Assembly: GCF_042664895.1 (NCBI RefSeq)
Contig: NZ_JBHTBQ010000004.1
Location: forward strand, 186,001-250,000
Direction: 5' to 3'
Origin: Iodobacter arcticus
GTDB lineage: Bacteria; Pseudomonadota; Gammaproteobacteria; Burkholderiales; Chitinibacteraceae
Length of the DNA stretch: 64,000 nucleotides
The notes under the pieces were generated by a model, which was not told where the DNA came from, did no database searches, and saw nothing but the letters and a program-made list of their open reading frames with translations. Below, one piece after another: positions 43,759 through 52,882 of this stretch. Both the position numbers and the translations under genes were made by a program. The number at the start of each line of letters is the position of its first letter. Position 1 is the first letter of the stretch.

Positions 43759-45063
43759 ATGGCAAATCCCGCTCTGGCTAGTTCTGCAAACAAGTTTGCG
43801 GATCTTAAACGCCGGATTTGGTTCCTCATCGGGGCGTTGATCGTATATCGAATCGGCGCACACATCCCGGTGCCAGGCATCAATCCAGCTGAACTGGCAA
43901 AATTGTTTGAGTCGTCGCAAACCGGTTTATTGAACATGTTCAATATGTTTTCCGGTGGTGCTCTCTCTCGCTTTACCGTGTTCGCTATCGGGATCATGCC
44001 TTACATCTCGGCATCGATTATTTTACAGCTCGCTGCCGAGGTGCTGCCATCTCTGAAGCAGATGAAAAAAGAGGGAGAAGCAGGCCGTCGTAAGATTACG
44101 CAATATACGCGTTATGCGACGCTGCTTCTTGCTACTGCACAGAGCTTTGGTATTGCAATGATGCTGTTCAAGCAGCCGAATTTGGTGGTTGTAGCACAAG
44201 CTCAGTTTGTGTTTACTACTGTCGTGACGCTGGTGACTGGCACCATGTTCCTGATGTGGTTAGGTGAGCAGATCACCGAGCGAGGTATCGGCAACGGTAT
44301 TTCAATCTTGATCTGTTCTGGTATTGCTTCCGGTCTGCCATCGGCGATCGGTAAGACATTATCACTGGCTAATCAGGGCGCTTTACCTATCTTGCTTGTG
44401 TTGTTTCTCTTTGTTGGTGTTGTGTTGTTAACTGCTGCGGTTGTGTTTGTTGAACGCGGCCAACGCAAAGTCCCTATTCATTATGCGAAACGTCAAGTTG
44501 GCAATCGCATGATGCAGGCACAAAGCACACACCTTCCACTGAAACTGAATATGGCGGGCGTGATCCCTCCGATTTTTGCTTCTTCGATTATCTTGTTCCC
44601 TGCGACATTACTGTCGTGGACCGGCAATAGCGATAAATTGTCTTGGCTTAAATCGATCGGTGACATGCTGCATCCTGGTCAGCCGCTCTATGTGCTGTTG
44701 TATGCGACTGCGATCATTTTCTTCTGCTACTTCTATACTGCATTGGTCTTCAATCCGAAGGAAACTGCAGATAATCTGAAGAAAAGCGGAGCAATGATTC
44801 CGGGTTACCGCCCGGGAGACCACACTGCGAAATACATCGAAAAATTGATTTTAAAACTCACATTAATCGGTGCTGTTTATATTACGGTAATCTGCTTGAT
44901 TCCGGAGTTTTTGATCCTGAAGTGGAATGTTCCATTCTATTTTGGCGGTACTTCTCTGTTGATTCTTGTAGTCGTAACAATGGACTTTATGTCGCAGATG
45001 CAGTCTTACGTGCTCTCACATCAGTACGAGAGTCTGCTCAAGAAAGCTAACTTCAAGGGCTAG
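43759..45063 (+). CDS. secY: Preprotein translocase subunit SecY
   Basis: The 434-residue protein has ten membrane segments. It contains RIGAHIPVPGI, the GIMPYISASIILQL plug region and the long cytoplasmic loop with ERGQRKVPIHYAKRQVG. It forms the protein channel with SecE (gene at 17703). It is in its usual place in the spc operon. Confidence 0.99.
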   Translation: MANPALASSANKFADLKRRIWFLIGALIVYRIGAHIPVPGINPAELAKLFESSQTGLLNMFNMFSGGALSRFTVFAIGIMPYISASIILQLAAEVLPSLKQMKKEGEAGRRKITQYTRYATLLLATAQSFGIAMMLFKQPNLVVVAQAQFVFTTVVTLVTGTMFLMWLGEQITERGIGNGISILICSGIASGLPSAIGKTLSLANQGALPILLVLFLFVGVVLLTAAVVFVERGQRKVPIHYAKRQVGNRMMQAQSTHLPLKLNMAGVIPPIFASSIILFPATLLSWTGNSDKLSWLKSIGDMLHPGQPLYVLLYATAIIFFCYFYTALVFNPKETADNLKKSGAMIPGYRPGDHTAKYIEKLILKLTLIGAVYITVICLIPEFLILKWNVPFYFGGTSLLILVVVTMDFMSQMQSYVLSHQYESLLKKANFKG

Positions 45064-45075
45064 GCGTAACAGGCT

Positions 45076-45294
45076 ATGGCGAAAGACGAAGTCATTCAGA
45101 TGCAGGGCGAAGTCCTAGAAACGTTGCCAAATGCAACGTTCAAGGTCAAGCTCGAAAACGGACATGTGGTTCTTGGTCATATTTCTGGTAAGATGCGGAT
45201 GCATTACATCCGTATCCTGCCTGGAGATAAGGTCACAGTGGAGTTGACTCCCTATGACCTGACTAAGGCTCGCATTGTATTCCGGGCCAAGTAA
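45076..45294 (+). CDS. infA: Translation initiation factor IF-1
   Basis: The 72-residue OB-fold protein begins MAKDEVIQMQGEVLETLPNA and has KMRMHYIRILPGDKV. Betaproteobacteria often have infA inside the spc operon, between secY and rpmJ, as here. Confidence 0.98.
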   Translation: MAKDEVIQMQGEVLETLPNATFKVKLENGHVVLGHISGKMRMHYIRILPGDKVTVELTPYDLTKARIVFRAK

Positions 45295-45329
45295 TAGCCC
45301 GGATTTAATTTTGATCGAAAGGAAAGACG

Positions 45330-45443
45330 ATGAGAGTTCAAGCGTCGGTCAAGAAAATTTGCCGCAATTGTAAAATCGTACGCCGCAACCGTGTTGTGCG
45401 TGTGATTTGCACCGACCCGCGGCACAAGCAGCGCCAAGGCTGA
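45330..45443 (+). CDS. rpmJ: 50S ribosomal protein L36
   Basis: A 37-residue protein, MRVQASVKKICRNCKIVRRN and onward, with the zinc ribbon residues Cys, Cys, Cys and His (CRNC then CTDPRH). GGAAAG precedes ATG 45330. The stop codon lies inside the stem of the following hairpin. Confidence 0.98.
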   Translation: MRVQASVKKICRNCKIVRRNRVVRVICTDPRHKQRQG

Positions 45444-45475
45444 TTGTTGCGACAATCAGTTTCTGGTGTTAACAT
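45441..45475 (+). promoter_or_regulatory. Hairpin and candidate promoter before the alpha operon
   Basis: TGATTGT-TGCG-ACAATCA (45441-45458) is a perfect seven-base-pair hairpin. Overlapping it, TTGCGA (45447-45452), a 17-base spacer and TAACAT (45470-45475) form a promoter-like element like those before rplC, rplN and rpsP. In E. coli the S4 repressor binds the leader just before rpsM; here only 32 bases lie between this element and rpsM. Confidence 0.45.
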
Positions 45476-45507
45476 GCAAAGCTTTTTGAACCTGGGGTAA
45501 GAAAAGT

Positions 45508-45870
45508 ATGGCCCGTATTGCTGGGGTTAATATCCCGAATCATCAGCATACTGTGATCGGCCTTCAGGCTATTTTCGGTATTGGTCGCACCCGCGCCTAT
45601 GCCGTCTGCGCAGCTACAAGCGTAGAGCCTACAAAAAAGGTTAAAGATCTCAGCGATGCTGAATTAGATCTGCTGCGTGAAGAACTTGGCAAGTATGTTG
45701 TCGAGGGTGATTTGCGCCGCGAAGTGACCATGAGCATCAAGCGTCTTATGGACCTTGGTTGCTACCGTGGTTTCCGTCACCGCAGAGGACTTCCGTGCCG
45801 CGGTCAGCGTACTCGTACCAATGCGCGTACTCGCAAGGGTCCGCGTAAGTCCATCGCTGGCAAGAAGTAA
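45508..45870 (+). CDS. rpsM: 30S ribosomal protein S13
   Basis: The 120-residue uS13 begins MARIAGVNIPNHQHTVIGL and ends with the basic RTRTNARTRKGPRKSIAGKK tail that contacts the P-site tRNA. First gene of the alpha operon. Confidence 0.99.
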   Translation: MARIAGVNIPNHQHTVIGLQAIFGIGRTRAYAVCAATSVEPTKKVKDLSDAELDLLREELGKYVVEGDLRREVTMSIKRLMDLGCYRGFRHRRGLPCRGQRTRTNARTRKGPRKSIAGKK

Positions 45871-45886
45871 TCCAAGGAATTAAAGA

Positions 45887-46279
45887 ATGGCTAAAGCAAA
45901 CACAGTACGTGTACGGAAGAAAGTCAAAAAGAGTGTGTCTGAAGGTGTTGTGCACGTGCACGCATCTTTCAATAACACAATCATAACCATCACTGATCGC
46001 CAAGGGAATGCACTGTCTTGGGCTACCTCGGGCGGTGCTGGTTTTAAAGGCTCTCGGAAAAGTACACCTTTTGCAGCTCAAGTAGCTGCAGAGGCTGCTG
46101 GTAAAGTTGCCCAAGAATACGGTGTAAAGAACCTCGAAGTTCGTATCAAGGGTCCGGGTCCGGGTCGTGAGTCCGCTGTGCGTGCATTGAACGCTCTCGG
46201 CTTCAAGATCACGAGCATTTCGGATGTTACGCCGATTCCGCATAACGGTTGTCGTCCGCCGAAGAAGCGTCGTATCTAA
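45887..46279 (+). CDS. rpsK: 30S ribosomal protein S11
   Basis: The 130-residue uS11 of the platform; GVVHVHASFNNTIITITDRQ and the C-terminal PIPHNGCRPPKKRRI are typical. Confidence 0.99.
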   Translation: MAKANTVRVRKKVKKSVSEGVVHVHASFNNTIITITDRQGNALSWATSGGAGFKGSRKSTPFAAQVAAEAAGKVAQEYGVKNLEVRIKGPGPGRESAVRALNALGFKITSISDVTPIPHNGCRPPKKRRI

Positions 46280-46293
46280 TCCCGGAGTAAGTT

Positions 46294-46926
46294 ATGGCTC
46301 GTTATATTGGACCCAAGTGCAAACTTGCACGTCGTGAGGGTACGGATCTTTTCCTGAAGAGCGCTCGTCGTTCTTTGGATAGTAAGTGCAAATTAGAACA
46401 AGCTCCTGGTCAGCACGGTGTGAGTGGCGGTAAAAAGCCATCACGTCTATCTGATTACGGCGTTCATTTGCGTGAAAAACAAAAGATCCGTCGCATTTAC
46501 GGCGTATTGGAACGTCAGTTCCGTCGTTATTTTGAAGAAGCTAGCCGTCGTAAGGGCTCAACAGGCGAAAACCTGCTGAAGCTTCTTGAGTGTCGTCTCG
46601 ATAACGTTGTATATCGTATGGGTTTTGGCTCTACACGTGCTGAAGCTCGTCAACTTGTTTCCCACAAAGCTATTGTGGTAAACGGTAGTGTTGTGAATAT
46701 TCCTTCCTACTTGGTTAAAGCTGGCGACGTTGTTTCCGTTCGTGATAAGTCGAAAACTCAGGCACGTATCCAAGAAGCAGTTTCCTTGGCTGAGGGTATC
46801 GGTTTTCCGAGCTGGGTACAGGTAGATTCTAAGAAGCTTGAAGGCGTGTTTAAAAACATGCCAGAGCGTTCTGATCTGTCCAGCGACATCAACGAAGCGC
46901 TGGTTGTGGAATTCTACTCCAAGTAA
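46294..46926 (+). CDS. rpsD: 30S ribosomal protein S4
   Basis: The 210-residue uS4 is the zinc-free form. An S4 RNA-binding domain (ECRLDNVVYRMGFGSTRAEA) lies in the second half. It is a primary 16S binder and the alpha-operon repressor in E. coli. Confidence 0.99.
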   Translation: MARYIGPKCKLARREGTDLFLKSARRSLDSKCKLEQAPGQHGVSGGKKPSRLSDYGVHLREKQKIRRIYGVLERQFRRYFEEASRRKGSTGENLLKLLECRLDNVVYRMGFGSTRAEARQLVSHKAIVVNGSVVNIPSYLVKAGDVVSVRDKSKTQARIQEAVSLAEGIGFPSWVQVDSKKLEGVFKNMPERSDLSSDINEALVVEFYSK

Positions 46927-46960
46927 TATTCTGACCCGGCTAGCCAAGGGATACTGACTT

Positions 46961-47944
46961 ATGCAAATCAACGCGAATGAGTTGCTCAAGCCGCGCATCA
47001 TTGATGTGCAGGCTTTAAACGCTGCCCAGGCGAAAGTCGTGATGGAGCCGTTCGAGCGCGGTTACGGCCATACGCTCGGCAATGCTCTACGCCGCATTCT
47101 TCTTTCATCGATGTCTGGTTTTGCACCGACTGAAGTGAAAATTGAAGGGGTGGTTCACGAGTATTCCGCACTGGATGGCGTACAGGAAGATGTAGTCGAT
47201 ATCTTGCTGAACCTCAAAGGCGTTGTGCTCAAGCTGCATGGTCGGGACTCGGTCGTTCTCACCCTCTCAAAAGAGGGTGAGGGCGTCGTTAAAGCGTCCG
47301 ATATTCAGCTGTCACACGATGTTGAGGTGATCAATCCAGATCATGTGATTGCCCATCTGTCTGCTGGTGGCAAGCTTAATATGGAAATTACGGTTGAAAA
47401 AGGTCGCGGCTATCAGCCTGCACCTAACCGTCTTGCTAAAGATGAAAACCGTACTATCGGTAACATCATGCTTGACGCGTCTTTCAGCCCGATTCGCCGT
47501 GTTAGCTACCACGTAGAAAGCGCACGTGTAGAGCAACGTACTGATCTTGATCGTTTGATTATTGACATTGAAACCAATGGCGTAATTGAACCTGAAGAAG
47601 CTGTGCGTCAGGCTGCACGTATGCTAATTGACCAGCTCGCCGTGTTCGCTGATCTTGAAGGCACTCCCGTAGAGGAAGAGCAACCACAGGCACCGCAGAT
47701 CGATCCGATTCTGTTGCGTCCGGTTGATGACCTCGAACTGACTGTCCGTTCGGCTAACTGCCTGAAGGCAGAGAACATTTATTATATCGGCGACCTGATC
47801 CAGCGTACCGAGACTGAGCTTTTGAAGGCACCTAATCTTGGGCGTAAATCGCTTAATGAGATCAAGGAAGTTCTTGCCTCTAAAGGCCTCTCGCTGGGCA
47901 TGCGCCTTGAAAACTGGCCGCCTGCTGGCTTAGAAAAGCCGTAA
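46961..47944 (+). CDS. rpoA: RNA polymerase alpha subunit
   Basis: The 327-residue subunit has an N-terminal dimerisation domain (MEPFERGYGHTLGNALRRIL) and a C-terminal domain (LELTVRSANCLKAENIYYIG; NLGRKSLNEIKEVL) for UP elements and activators. Length is standard. Confidence 0.99.
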   Translation: MQINANELLKPRIIDVQALNAAQAKVVMEPFERGYGHTLGNALRRILLSSMSGFAPTEVKIEGVVHEYSALDGVQEDVVDILLNLKGVVLKLHGRDSVVLTLSKEGEGVVKASDIQLSHDVEVINPDHVIAHLSAGGKLNMEITVEKGRGYQPAPNRLAKDENRTIGNIMLDASFSPIRRVSYHVESARVEQRTDLDRLIIDIETNGVIEPEEAVRQAARMLIDQLAVFADLEGTPVEEEQPQAPQIDPILLRPVDDLELTVRSANCLKAENIYYIGDLIQRTETELLKAPNLGRKSLNEIKEVLASKGLSLGMRLENWPPAGLEKP

Positions 47945-47968
47945 TAGCGGGCAAAAGGAAATCGACAA

Positions 47969-48358
47969 ATGCGTCACCGTCAATCTAATCGCAAATTAAA
48001 TCGCACGACAAGTCACCGTCTGGCGATGTTGCGCAATCTTGCGAATTCGTTGCTCCGTCACGAAGTCATCAAGACCACTTTACCTAAAGCAAAAGAGCTG
48101 CGCCGTGTTGCAGAGCCTTTGATCACTTTGGGTAAAAAGCCTTCGCTTGCGAACCGCCGTCTGGCGTTCAATCGCACTCGCGATCGCGATATGGTGGTTA
48201 AGTTGTTCGACGTGCTGGGCCCGCGTTATGCTGCCCGTAATGGTGGCTACCTTCGTATTCTGAAGTGCGGTTTCCGTCAAGGCGACAATGCTCCTATGGC
48301 ATTTGTTGAACTTGTAGATCGTCCGGAAGAAGCGGAAGTGGTTGAAGCAGCTGAGTAA
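47969..48358 (+). CDS. rplQ: 50S ribosomal protein L17
   Basis: The 129-residue bL17 begins MRHRQSNRKLNRTTSHRLAM. Last gene of the alpha operon; a terminator follows. Confidence 0.99.
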   Translation: MRHRQSNRKLNRTTSHRLAMLRNLANSLLRHEVIKTTLPKAKELRRVAEPLITLGKKPSLANRRLAFNRTRDRDMVVKLFDVLGPRYAARNGGYLRILKCGFRQGDNAPMAFVELVDRPEEAEVVEAAE

Positions 48359-48390
48359 TCAGTTGTTTTTCAGCTATTCGTTGTAATGTA

Positions 48391-48420
48391 AAAAAGCCAG
48401 CCGCAAGGTTGGCTTTTTTA
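48391..48420. terminator. Bidirectional terminator after rplQ
   Basis: AAAAAGCCAGCC-GCAA-GGTTGGCTTTTTT: 12-bp stem with one G-U pair and T runs on either strand. It serves rplQ (plus) and the HDOD gene (minus). Confidence 0.93.
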
Positions 48421-48434
48421 TTTTCTCCAGTATT

Positions 48435-49325
48435 TTATTGCTGTGGTATTTGTGATGCCACAGGTAAAACAGAAAACCAGCTCCATTCATGAGCGGCTTT
48501 GATCATTACATTTCGAACCAAGGCATAGGCATGATCACCATCACAGCTCAGTAGGTCGGCAATATTCTGGTAGTCATCTGGAAGTGCAGGGTCTTGCCAG
48601 TGATGAACAAGGTGGCGGGCAGTTGATGTCGCAATGGTCACTGTTCTGACTCTGGCCTCATCAATATGGCGCTCATCCATTAAATGAGTGAGTAAAGCCG
48701 GCAAGTGCCAGTGTTGTGCTAATGCTGTTTGCAGTTCATTGTTGGTAAAGCCGAGGATTAATTTTTGCGCGTCATGACTTCTGCTGCCAGGATGGCGCTG
48801 TATATGAAGTGCAATTTGTTGTGCAAGCTCAGGAGCGATCAGCCAGAGTAAAATTTCAGCAAGATCGTGTAATAAAGAAGCTGTAATTACTTCGACTGGG
48901 TCTACATCATGGCGTTGCCCACCTAAGCTTTCAGCAATTCTCGCTGCCAGATAGGAGCGGGATATGATTTTCTTTATGCTAATCAGCGCGCTGGGGCTCT
49001 GATGTAGGGTGTTTTCAATAGCAGGCATCGTGCTAAATTCACGGAAAAAACCAGCCATTCCTATCATTAAAAGAACATGATCCACTGTGTTTACATCGCT
49101 CGTTTGGACTGCACGCCGATGTTCTTGCTGAAATCGTATTAATCTGAGCGTGAGCAACGGATCATGTCGTATGAGCTGTGACAGGTCTCTGATGCTGATG
49201 TCATCAATTTTGGATTTCAAATGCGTCATTTGATCCAAGGTATACTGCATGGCGGGGATTTCTATATTACTTAGTTTAATGAGCCAGTCGTTAAGGCTGG
49301 GTTTTATATGAAGGGCCATGGTCAT
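48435..49325 (-). CDS. HDOD domain protein
   Basis: The 296-residue protein starts with IEIPAMQYTLDQM followed by IRDLSQLIRHDPLLTLRLIR, the entry to an HDOD domain, a catalytically degenerate HD relative found in signalling proteins. A partial HD-like SLLHDLAEILLW is present. No partner domain is attached. Possible roles are in second-messenger or motility signalling; no target is evident. ATG 49325 or 49319. Divergent from apaH. Confidence 0.85.
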   Translation of the reverse strand: MTMALHIKPSLNDWLIKLSNIEIPAMQYTLDQMTHLKSKIDDISIRDLSQLIRHDPLLTLRLIRFQQEHRRAVQTSDVNTVDHVLLMIGMAGFFREFSTMPAIENTLHQSPSALISIKKIISRSYLAARIAESLGGQRHDVDPVEVITASLLHDLAEILLWLIAPELAQQIALHIQRHPGSRSHDAQKLILGFTNNELQTALAQHWHLPALLTHLMDERHIDEARVRTVTIATSTARHLVHHWQDPALPDDYQNIADLLSCDGDHAYALVRNVMIKAAHEWSWFSVLPVASQIPQQ

Positions 49326-49379
49326 TAATCTGCTGGATCAGTAGTAATGTTTTCATTTTAGCTGCTAAATGGATGAGTT

Positions 49380-50201
49380 ATGTCACGATATGCAATTGGC
49401 GATATTCAAGGGTGTTTTACAGAGCTAATGGCCGTAGTAGATAGCATGGCTTTTAATCCTCTTTGCGATGAGCTTTATCTTGTTGGTGATTTGGTTAATC
49501 GTGGGCCTGCATCACTTGAAACACTTCGCTGGGCGGCACATACCAAGGGTGTGTCACTGGTGCTTGGGAATCATGACTTGCATCTATTAGCCATGGCAGC
49601 TGGAATCGCTCAGGCAAAGCCAGGGGACACTTTGCAGGGGGTGCTTGATGCTCCTGATGGAGACGCGCTTATTTTCTGGCTGCGGCAGCAACCTTTGTTG
49701 ATTGATCTGAGTGATGTTTTAATTGTGCATGCTGGTATTAGCCCAGGCTGGTCGCTTGAAACGGCTAAGACTGCCGCTTGTGAGGTAGAGCGGGCATTGC
49801 GTGGTGAAAAATGGAAAGATTTTATGGCGGTGATGTACGGCAATCAACCCGTTGATTGGGCGGAGAGTATGAGTGCTGAAGATCGAATGCGTTTCACGGT
49901 AAATTGTTTAACACGAATGCGGTTTGTGACTACGGATGGTTCGCTGCAATTTAAGTATAAAGGCGAGCGCGATCAAGCCCCAGCAGGGATTAAACCATGG
50001 TTTGATATTGCAGCTCGTTTGCCTTTAAACCGTCGTATTGTTTGCGGGCATTGGTCAGCACTTGGTTTGATGTTGCGAGATGACGTGTGGGCACTAGATA
50101 CGGGGTGTGTATGGGGTGGCGCATTAACTGGAGTGTGCTTAGATAGTGGGCGGCTTTACCAAGTTGCTGCCCGCAGTCAGTATCAGGCGTTATTTGATTG
50201 A
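49380..50201 (+). CDS. apaH: Bis(5'-nucleosyl)-tetraphosphatase, symmetrical
   Basis: A 273-residue metallophosphatase that hydrolyses Ap4A to two ADP and removes Np4 caps from RNA. GDIQGCF (residue 7 onward), GDLVNRGP and GNHD are the metal-binding motifs; VIVHAGISPGW and VCGHWSALG follow. The 3' end overlaps the convergent acyltransferase gene by 19 bases. Confidence 0.95.
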   Translation: MSRYAIGDIQGCFTELMAVVDSMAFNPLCDELYLVGDLVNRGPASLETLRWAAHTKGVSLVLGNHDLHLLAMAAGIAQAKPGDTLQGVLDAPDGDALIFWLRQQPLLIDLSDVLIVHAGISPGWSLETAKTAACEVERALRGEKWKDFMAVMYGNQPVDWAESMSAEDRMRFTVNCLTRMRFVTTDGSLQFKYKGERDQAPAGIKPWFDIAARLPLNRRIVCGHWSALGLMLRDDVWALDTGCVWGGALTGVCLDSGRLYQVAARSQYQALFD

Positions 50202-50956
50202 GGATTGAGTGCATGGTGAGCCGTGCATATTCTGGCTTCAATAAATTGAGTTAATATGCGCCGGTTTTTATGGTCAGTCGGAAACGGGGCCAAAAAGTTA
50301 ATTTCTGCATGCAATGAGCGTGTGCCTAAAATTCGCCATACAGATTGTGCAATCGACATATCGCCAATATAGGTCGCAGCGTCGGAGTGCTTGCCATCTT
50401 CATCGGTGTAGCGCAGGTAAACAGGTTGAATTGTTGCATTCCCATCGATTGCTGCTTGCAATAATGATGATCGAAATGGCAAAAGCTGCCGCCCACAGCC
50501 CGTAGTGCCTTCAGGAAAAACGGTAACACAGTGCCCTTCACTTAAAGCAGCCACGATGGCATCGTTAACGCGGGCAGTGTCTCTTTTTCGCTCTCTTTCA
50601 ATAAAAAGCGTGCCAGTACCAATGCACAGGCGACCAATAATTGGCCAGGACCTCAGCTCGGATTTGGCTACAAATCTTGAAACAGTCACCGAATCCAGAA
50701 TAAAAATATCCAGCCACGAAATGTGATTGGCTAACAGCATATGCTGTTCTGGATACTTGCCGGGCCCAATGCCTTGGACACGCAAACTAACACCTAGAAT
50801 CAGGGTTAATTGCTTTGACCACGTCTGAATATAGTCCACCCGTTCTGCCAGCGACCAGCGCGGAAAGCGGAATGTAACTTTAAACAAACCTTTGGCAAAA
50901 TGGATGATTAAGCGGCATAGGCGACTAAGACGTAGGCATAACAATGGAGTGCGCAT
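50183..50956 (-). CDS. olsA: 1-acyl-glycerol-3-phosphate/lyso-ornithine-lipid acyltransferase (PlsC family, OlsA-like)
   Basis: The PlsC-type acyltransferase has LLANHISWLDIFIL (HX4D motif) and VFPEGTTGCG (glycerophosphate site), with an N-terminal membrane segment. It is next to an OlsB-type gene on the same strand, so the likely reaction is O-acylation of lyso-ornithine lipid; phosphatidic acid synthesis is the alternative. ATG 50956 gives a typical N-terminus, but the frame is open to ATG 51064, which overlaps the end of olsB by 23 bases and could be used by coupling. Neither has a clear ribosome-binding site. Confidence 0.82.
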   Translation of the reverse strand: MRTPLLCLRLSRLCRLIIHFAKGLFKVTFRFPRWSLAERVDYIQTWSKQLTLILGVSLRVQGIGPGKYPEQHMLLANHISWLDIFILDSVTVSRFVAKSELRSWPIIGRLCIGTGTLFIERERKRDTARVNDAIVAALSEGHCVTVFPEGTTGCGRQLLPFRSSLLQAAIDGNATIQPVYLRYTDEDGKHSDAATYIGDMSIAQSVWRILGTRSLHAEINFLAPFPTDHKNRRILTQFIEARICTAHHALNPQSNNA

Positions 50957-51041
50957 GCAGCTAAAATTCTGTAGGAAAATTCGTAATGCTGTGAGTTTAG
51001 CTGTTTCTTGCTCGTTGGGCCAACTCCCTTGTGTGTGAAGA

Positions 51042-51785
51042 TCACCGCATGAAGTGTCTGGCATAACGCATATCTAAGTTTTGCATTGGCAAGATAATGA
51101 AAAGGTCTGCGGTATTGAAGTCTGGGTCCCATGCGGGTTCGCCGCAAATGAGTGCACCGGCGCGAAGATAACCTTTAATCAAAGGCGGTACTTCAGTTTC
51201 TAGGCGTTGGTTCAGTGTTGAGATGGGCAGGGGGCAGCGAGGAAAAACACGCCATTCAACGGGGGCTAGTTTGTCTTTGGCAAGCTTGTGATAAAGACTA
51301 GCAGCTACGTGGCCACCATCAGCAATAGAGACGCTGGCGCAACCTATTAGGTAGTTGTATTGGTTCTTGCTCATATATTCGGCAAGACCTGCCCAGAGCA
51401 GGGTGATTGTGGCGCCAGAGCGATAGTCTGGGTGTACACAAGAGCGGCCAATTTCAACCAATTGCTCGCGTAAATGCCCTAGTCTGGTGAGATCAAATTC
51501 CGTATCTGAGTAGTAGCTACCCAGCTTTCGTGCCTGATGTGGGGGAAGGATGCGGTAGGTGCCGACGACTTCGCCGGTTTCATCATCTTGGACCAGTAAA
51601 TGGTCGCAGTAAGCGTCGAACAGATCACGATCAATGCCTGGCTCACGGCATACAATACGTGCGCCCATTTCTTCAACGAACACTCGGTATCGTAAAGCTT
51701 GTGCTGCACGGATTAACTCATCATTGTCAGCAATACATACAGAGAGTTTACGTTTTCGGCTGGGGGTAATCTGAGTTTGAAGCAT
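51042..51785 (-). CDS. olsB: Ornithine N-alpha-acyltransferase-like GNAT protein (OlsB type)
   Basis: The 247-residue protein has RYRVFVEEMGARIV, EIGRSCVHPDYRSG and the closing block CGEPAWDPDFNTADLFIIL, features of the OlsB/PF13444 acyltransferases that transfer a 3-hydroxyacyl group from ACP to ornithine. A strong AGGAGG lies before ATG 51785. With the adjacent PlsC-type gene it would make ornithine lipids, phosphorus-free membrane lipids. Related GNAT proteins acylate other amines, so the acceptor is inferred. Confidence 0.83.
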   Translation of the reverse strand: MLQTQITPSRKRKLSVCIADNDELIRAAQALRYRVFVEEMGARIVCREPGIDRDLFDAYCDHLLVQDDETGEVVGTYRILPPHQARKLGSYYSDTEFDLTRLGHLREQLVEIGRSCVHPDYRSGATITLLWAGLAEYMSKNQYNYLIGCASVSIADGGHVAASLYHKLAKDKLAPVEWRVFPRCPLPISTLNQRLETEVPPLIKGYLRAGALICGEPAWDPDFNTADLFIILPMQNLDMRYARHFMR

Positions 51786-51875
51786 TGGTTTCCTCCTGAG
51801 TAAGAGGAAACTTAAAGCTTGCAGATGACGCTGCGATGACGGTGAGATGAAGCTGAAGTGACAGAAGAAAAAGAG

Positions 51876-52067
51876 TTAATGTGGGGGGGCGTCTAAATCC
51901 TGGCTGCTGCCGGGCGCTGCCGGAATATTGTATTCTTCATTGGCCCAACGGCCTAAATCGATCAATTTGCAGCGTTCAGAGCAAAAAGGGCGGCTCGGGT
52001 TTTCTGTGGAATATGTATGTTGTTTTCCACAGCTTGGGCATTTGGTTTGAAATGTGGGTGTATTCAT
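51876..52067 (-). CDS. yacG: DNA gyrase inhibitor YacG
   Basis: The 63-residue protein has the four-Cys zinc site CPSCGKQH and FCSERCKLIDLGRW. In E. coli it binds GyrB and inhibits gyrase. It overlaps zapD by four bases in the conserved coaE-zapD-yacG order. Confidence 0.95.
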   Translation of the reverse strand: MNTPTFQTKCPSCGKQHTYSTENPSRPFCSERCKLIDLGRWANEEYNIPAAPGSSQDLDAPPH

Positions 52068-52822
52068 AAATTACAGTAGCCAAGGCCAAAGTCGACATCT
52101 GTATCGACAACCTTAGCGCGTTCTCCACTGGTTGAGGGCACCACAAAACGGATATTAATCGCATAGCGGTTAGCTGATAGCTCGGGCACAGCCGCCAAAT
52201 GGGCAGGCAAGCTCACTCTTAATAGTTGTACTGTTTTTCCGCCTGACATCTGCTGGAAATTACCATTTTTTGCGGTGTAATTATTCTCGCGCATGCTGTC
52301 TCGCAGTAAGCGAAGCACAATGTCTAATCCATGTTTGATAGGCAGTAAAGGATTAAACCAGCCATCAATGTCTACTCTGCGGTATTCAGCAGTTTGTTGC
52401 TGCCAATAGTGGTAAGAAGGCAAATCAAAGGCACATGCACCACCTGGAATAGTGACACGTTGTTTAATCGCCATTAGCCACTCATTTTCTCGCAATGCCT
52501 GACCAAACTTGCCTGTCATATTTAGCATTTTGCAGTGCGTTTCCTCAATGTCGATTAAGACCCGTTCCAGTGCATCTTCTGATATTTGCGGATTATTGCG
52601 TAGTGCAGATAAAGCTTGTCGTTGGCGTTCTAATTCTTGCAGTAAATCTGATTTCATATCCGCACGCCCAGCGACTTCCATGATTTCGAAAATACCGAGC
52701 AAGGCCGCATGATGGTCTGTTGCAGAGTCGCGCCCCACATACTGAATGGTGCGGTTGTATAGGTGCTCGAGCCGCAAAAGGGTGCGAATGCGCTCGTTAA
52801 TAGGGAATTCGTAGCTAATCAC
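52064..52822 (-). CDS. zapD: Cell division protein ZapD
   Basis: The 252-residue protein stabilises FtsZ bundles in the Z-ring. It begins VISYEFPINERIRTLLRLEH, the family start, from GTG 52822. A longer frame from TTG 52882 abuts coaE but adds 20 residues outside the family. SGGKTVQLLRVSLP is in the C-terminal part. Confidence 0.93.
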   Translation of the reverse strand: MISYEFPINERIRTLLRLEHLYNRTIQYVGRDSATDHHAALLGIFEIMEVAGRADMKSDLLQELERQRQALSALRNNPQISEDALERVLIDIEETHCKMLNMTGKFGQALRENEWLMAIKQRVTIPGGACAFDLPSYHYWQQQTAEYRRVDIDGWFNPLLPIKHGLDIVLRLLRDSMRENNYTAKNGNFQQMSGGKTVQLLRVSLPAHLAAVPELSANRYAINIRFVVPSTSGERAKVVDTDVDFGLGYCNL

Positions 52823-52882
52823 GATGCGTCTAACCGGCGAAGATATTCGATTTTGCAGCAAAAAATGGTTTATGAAAATCAA

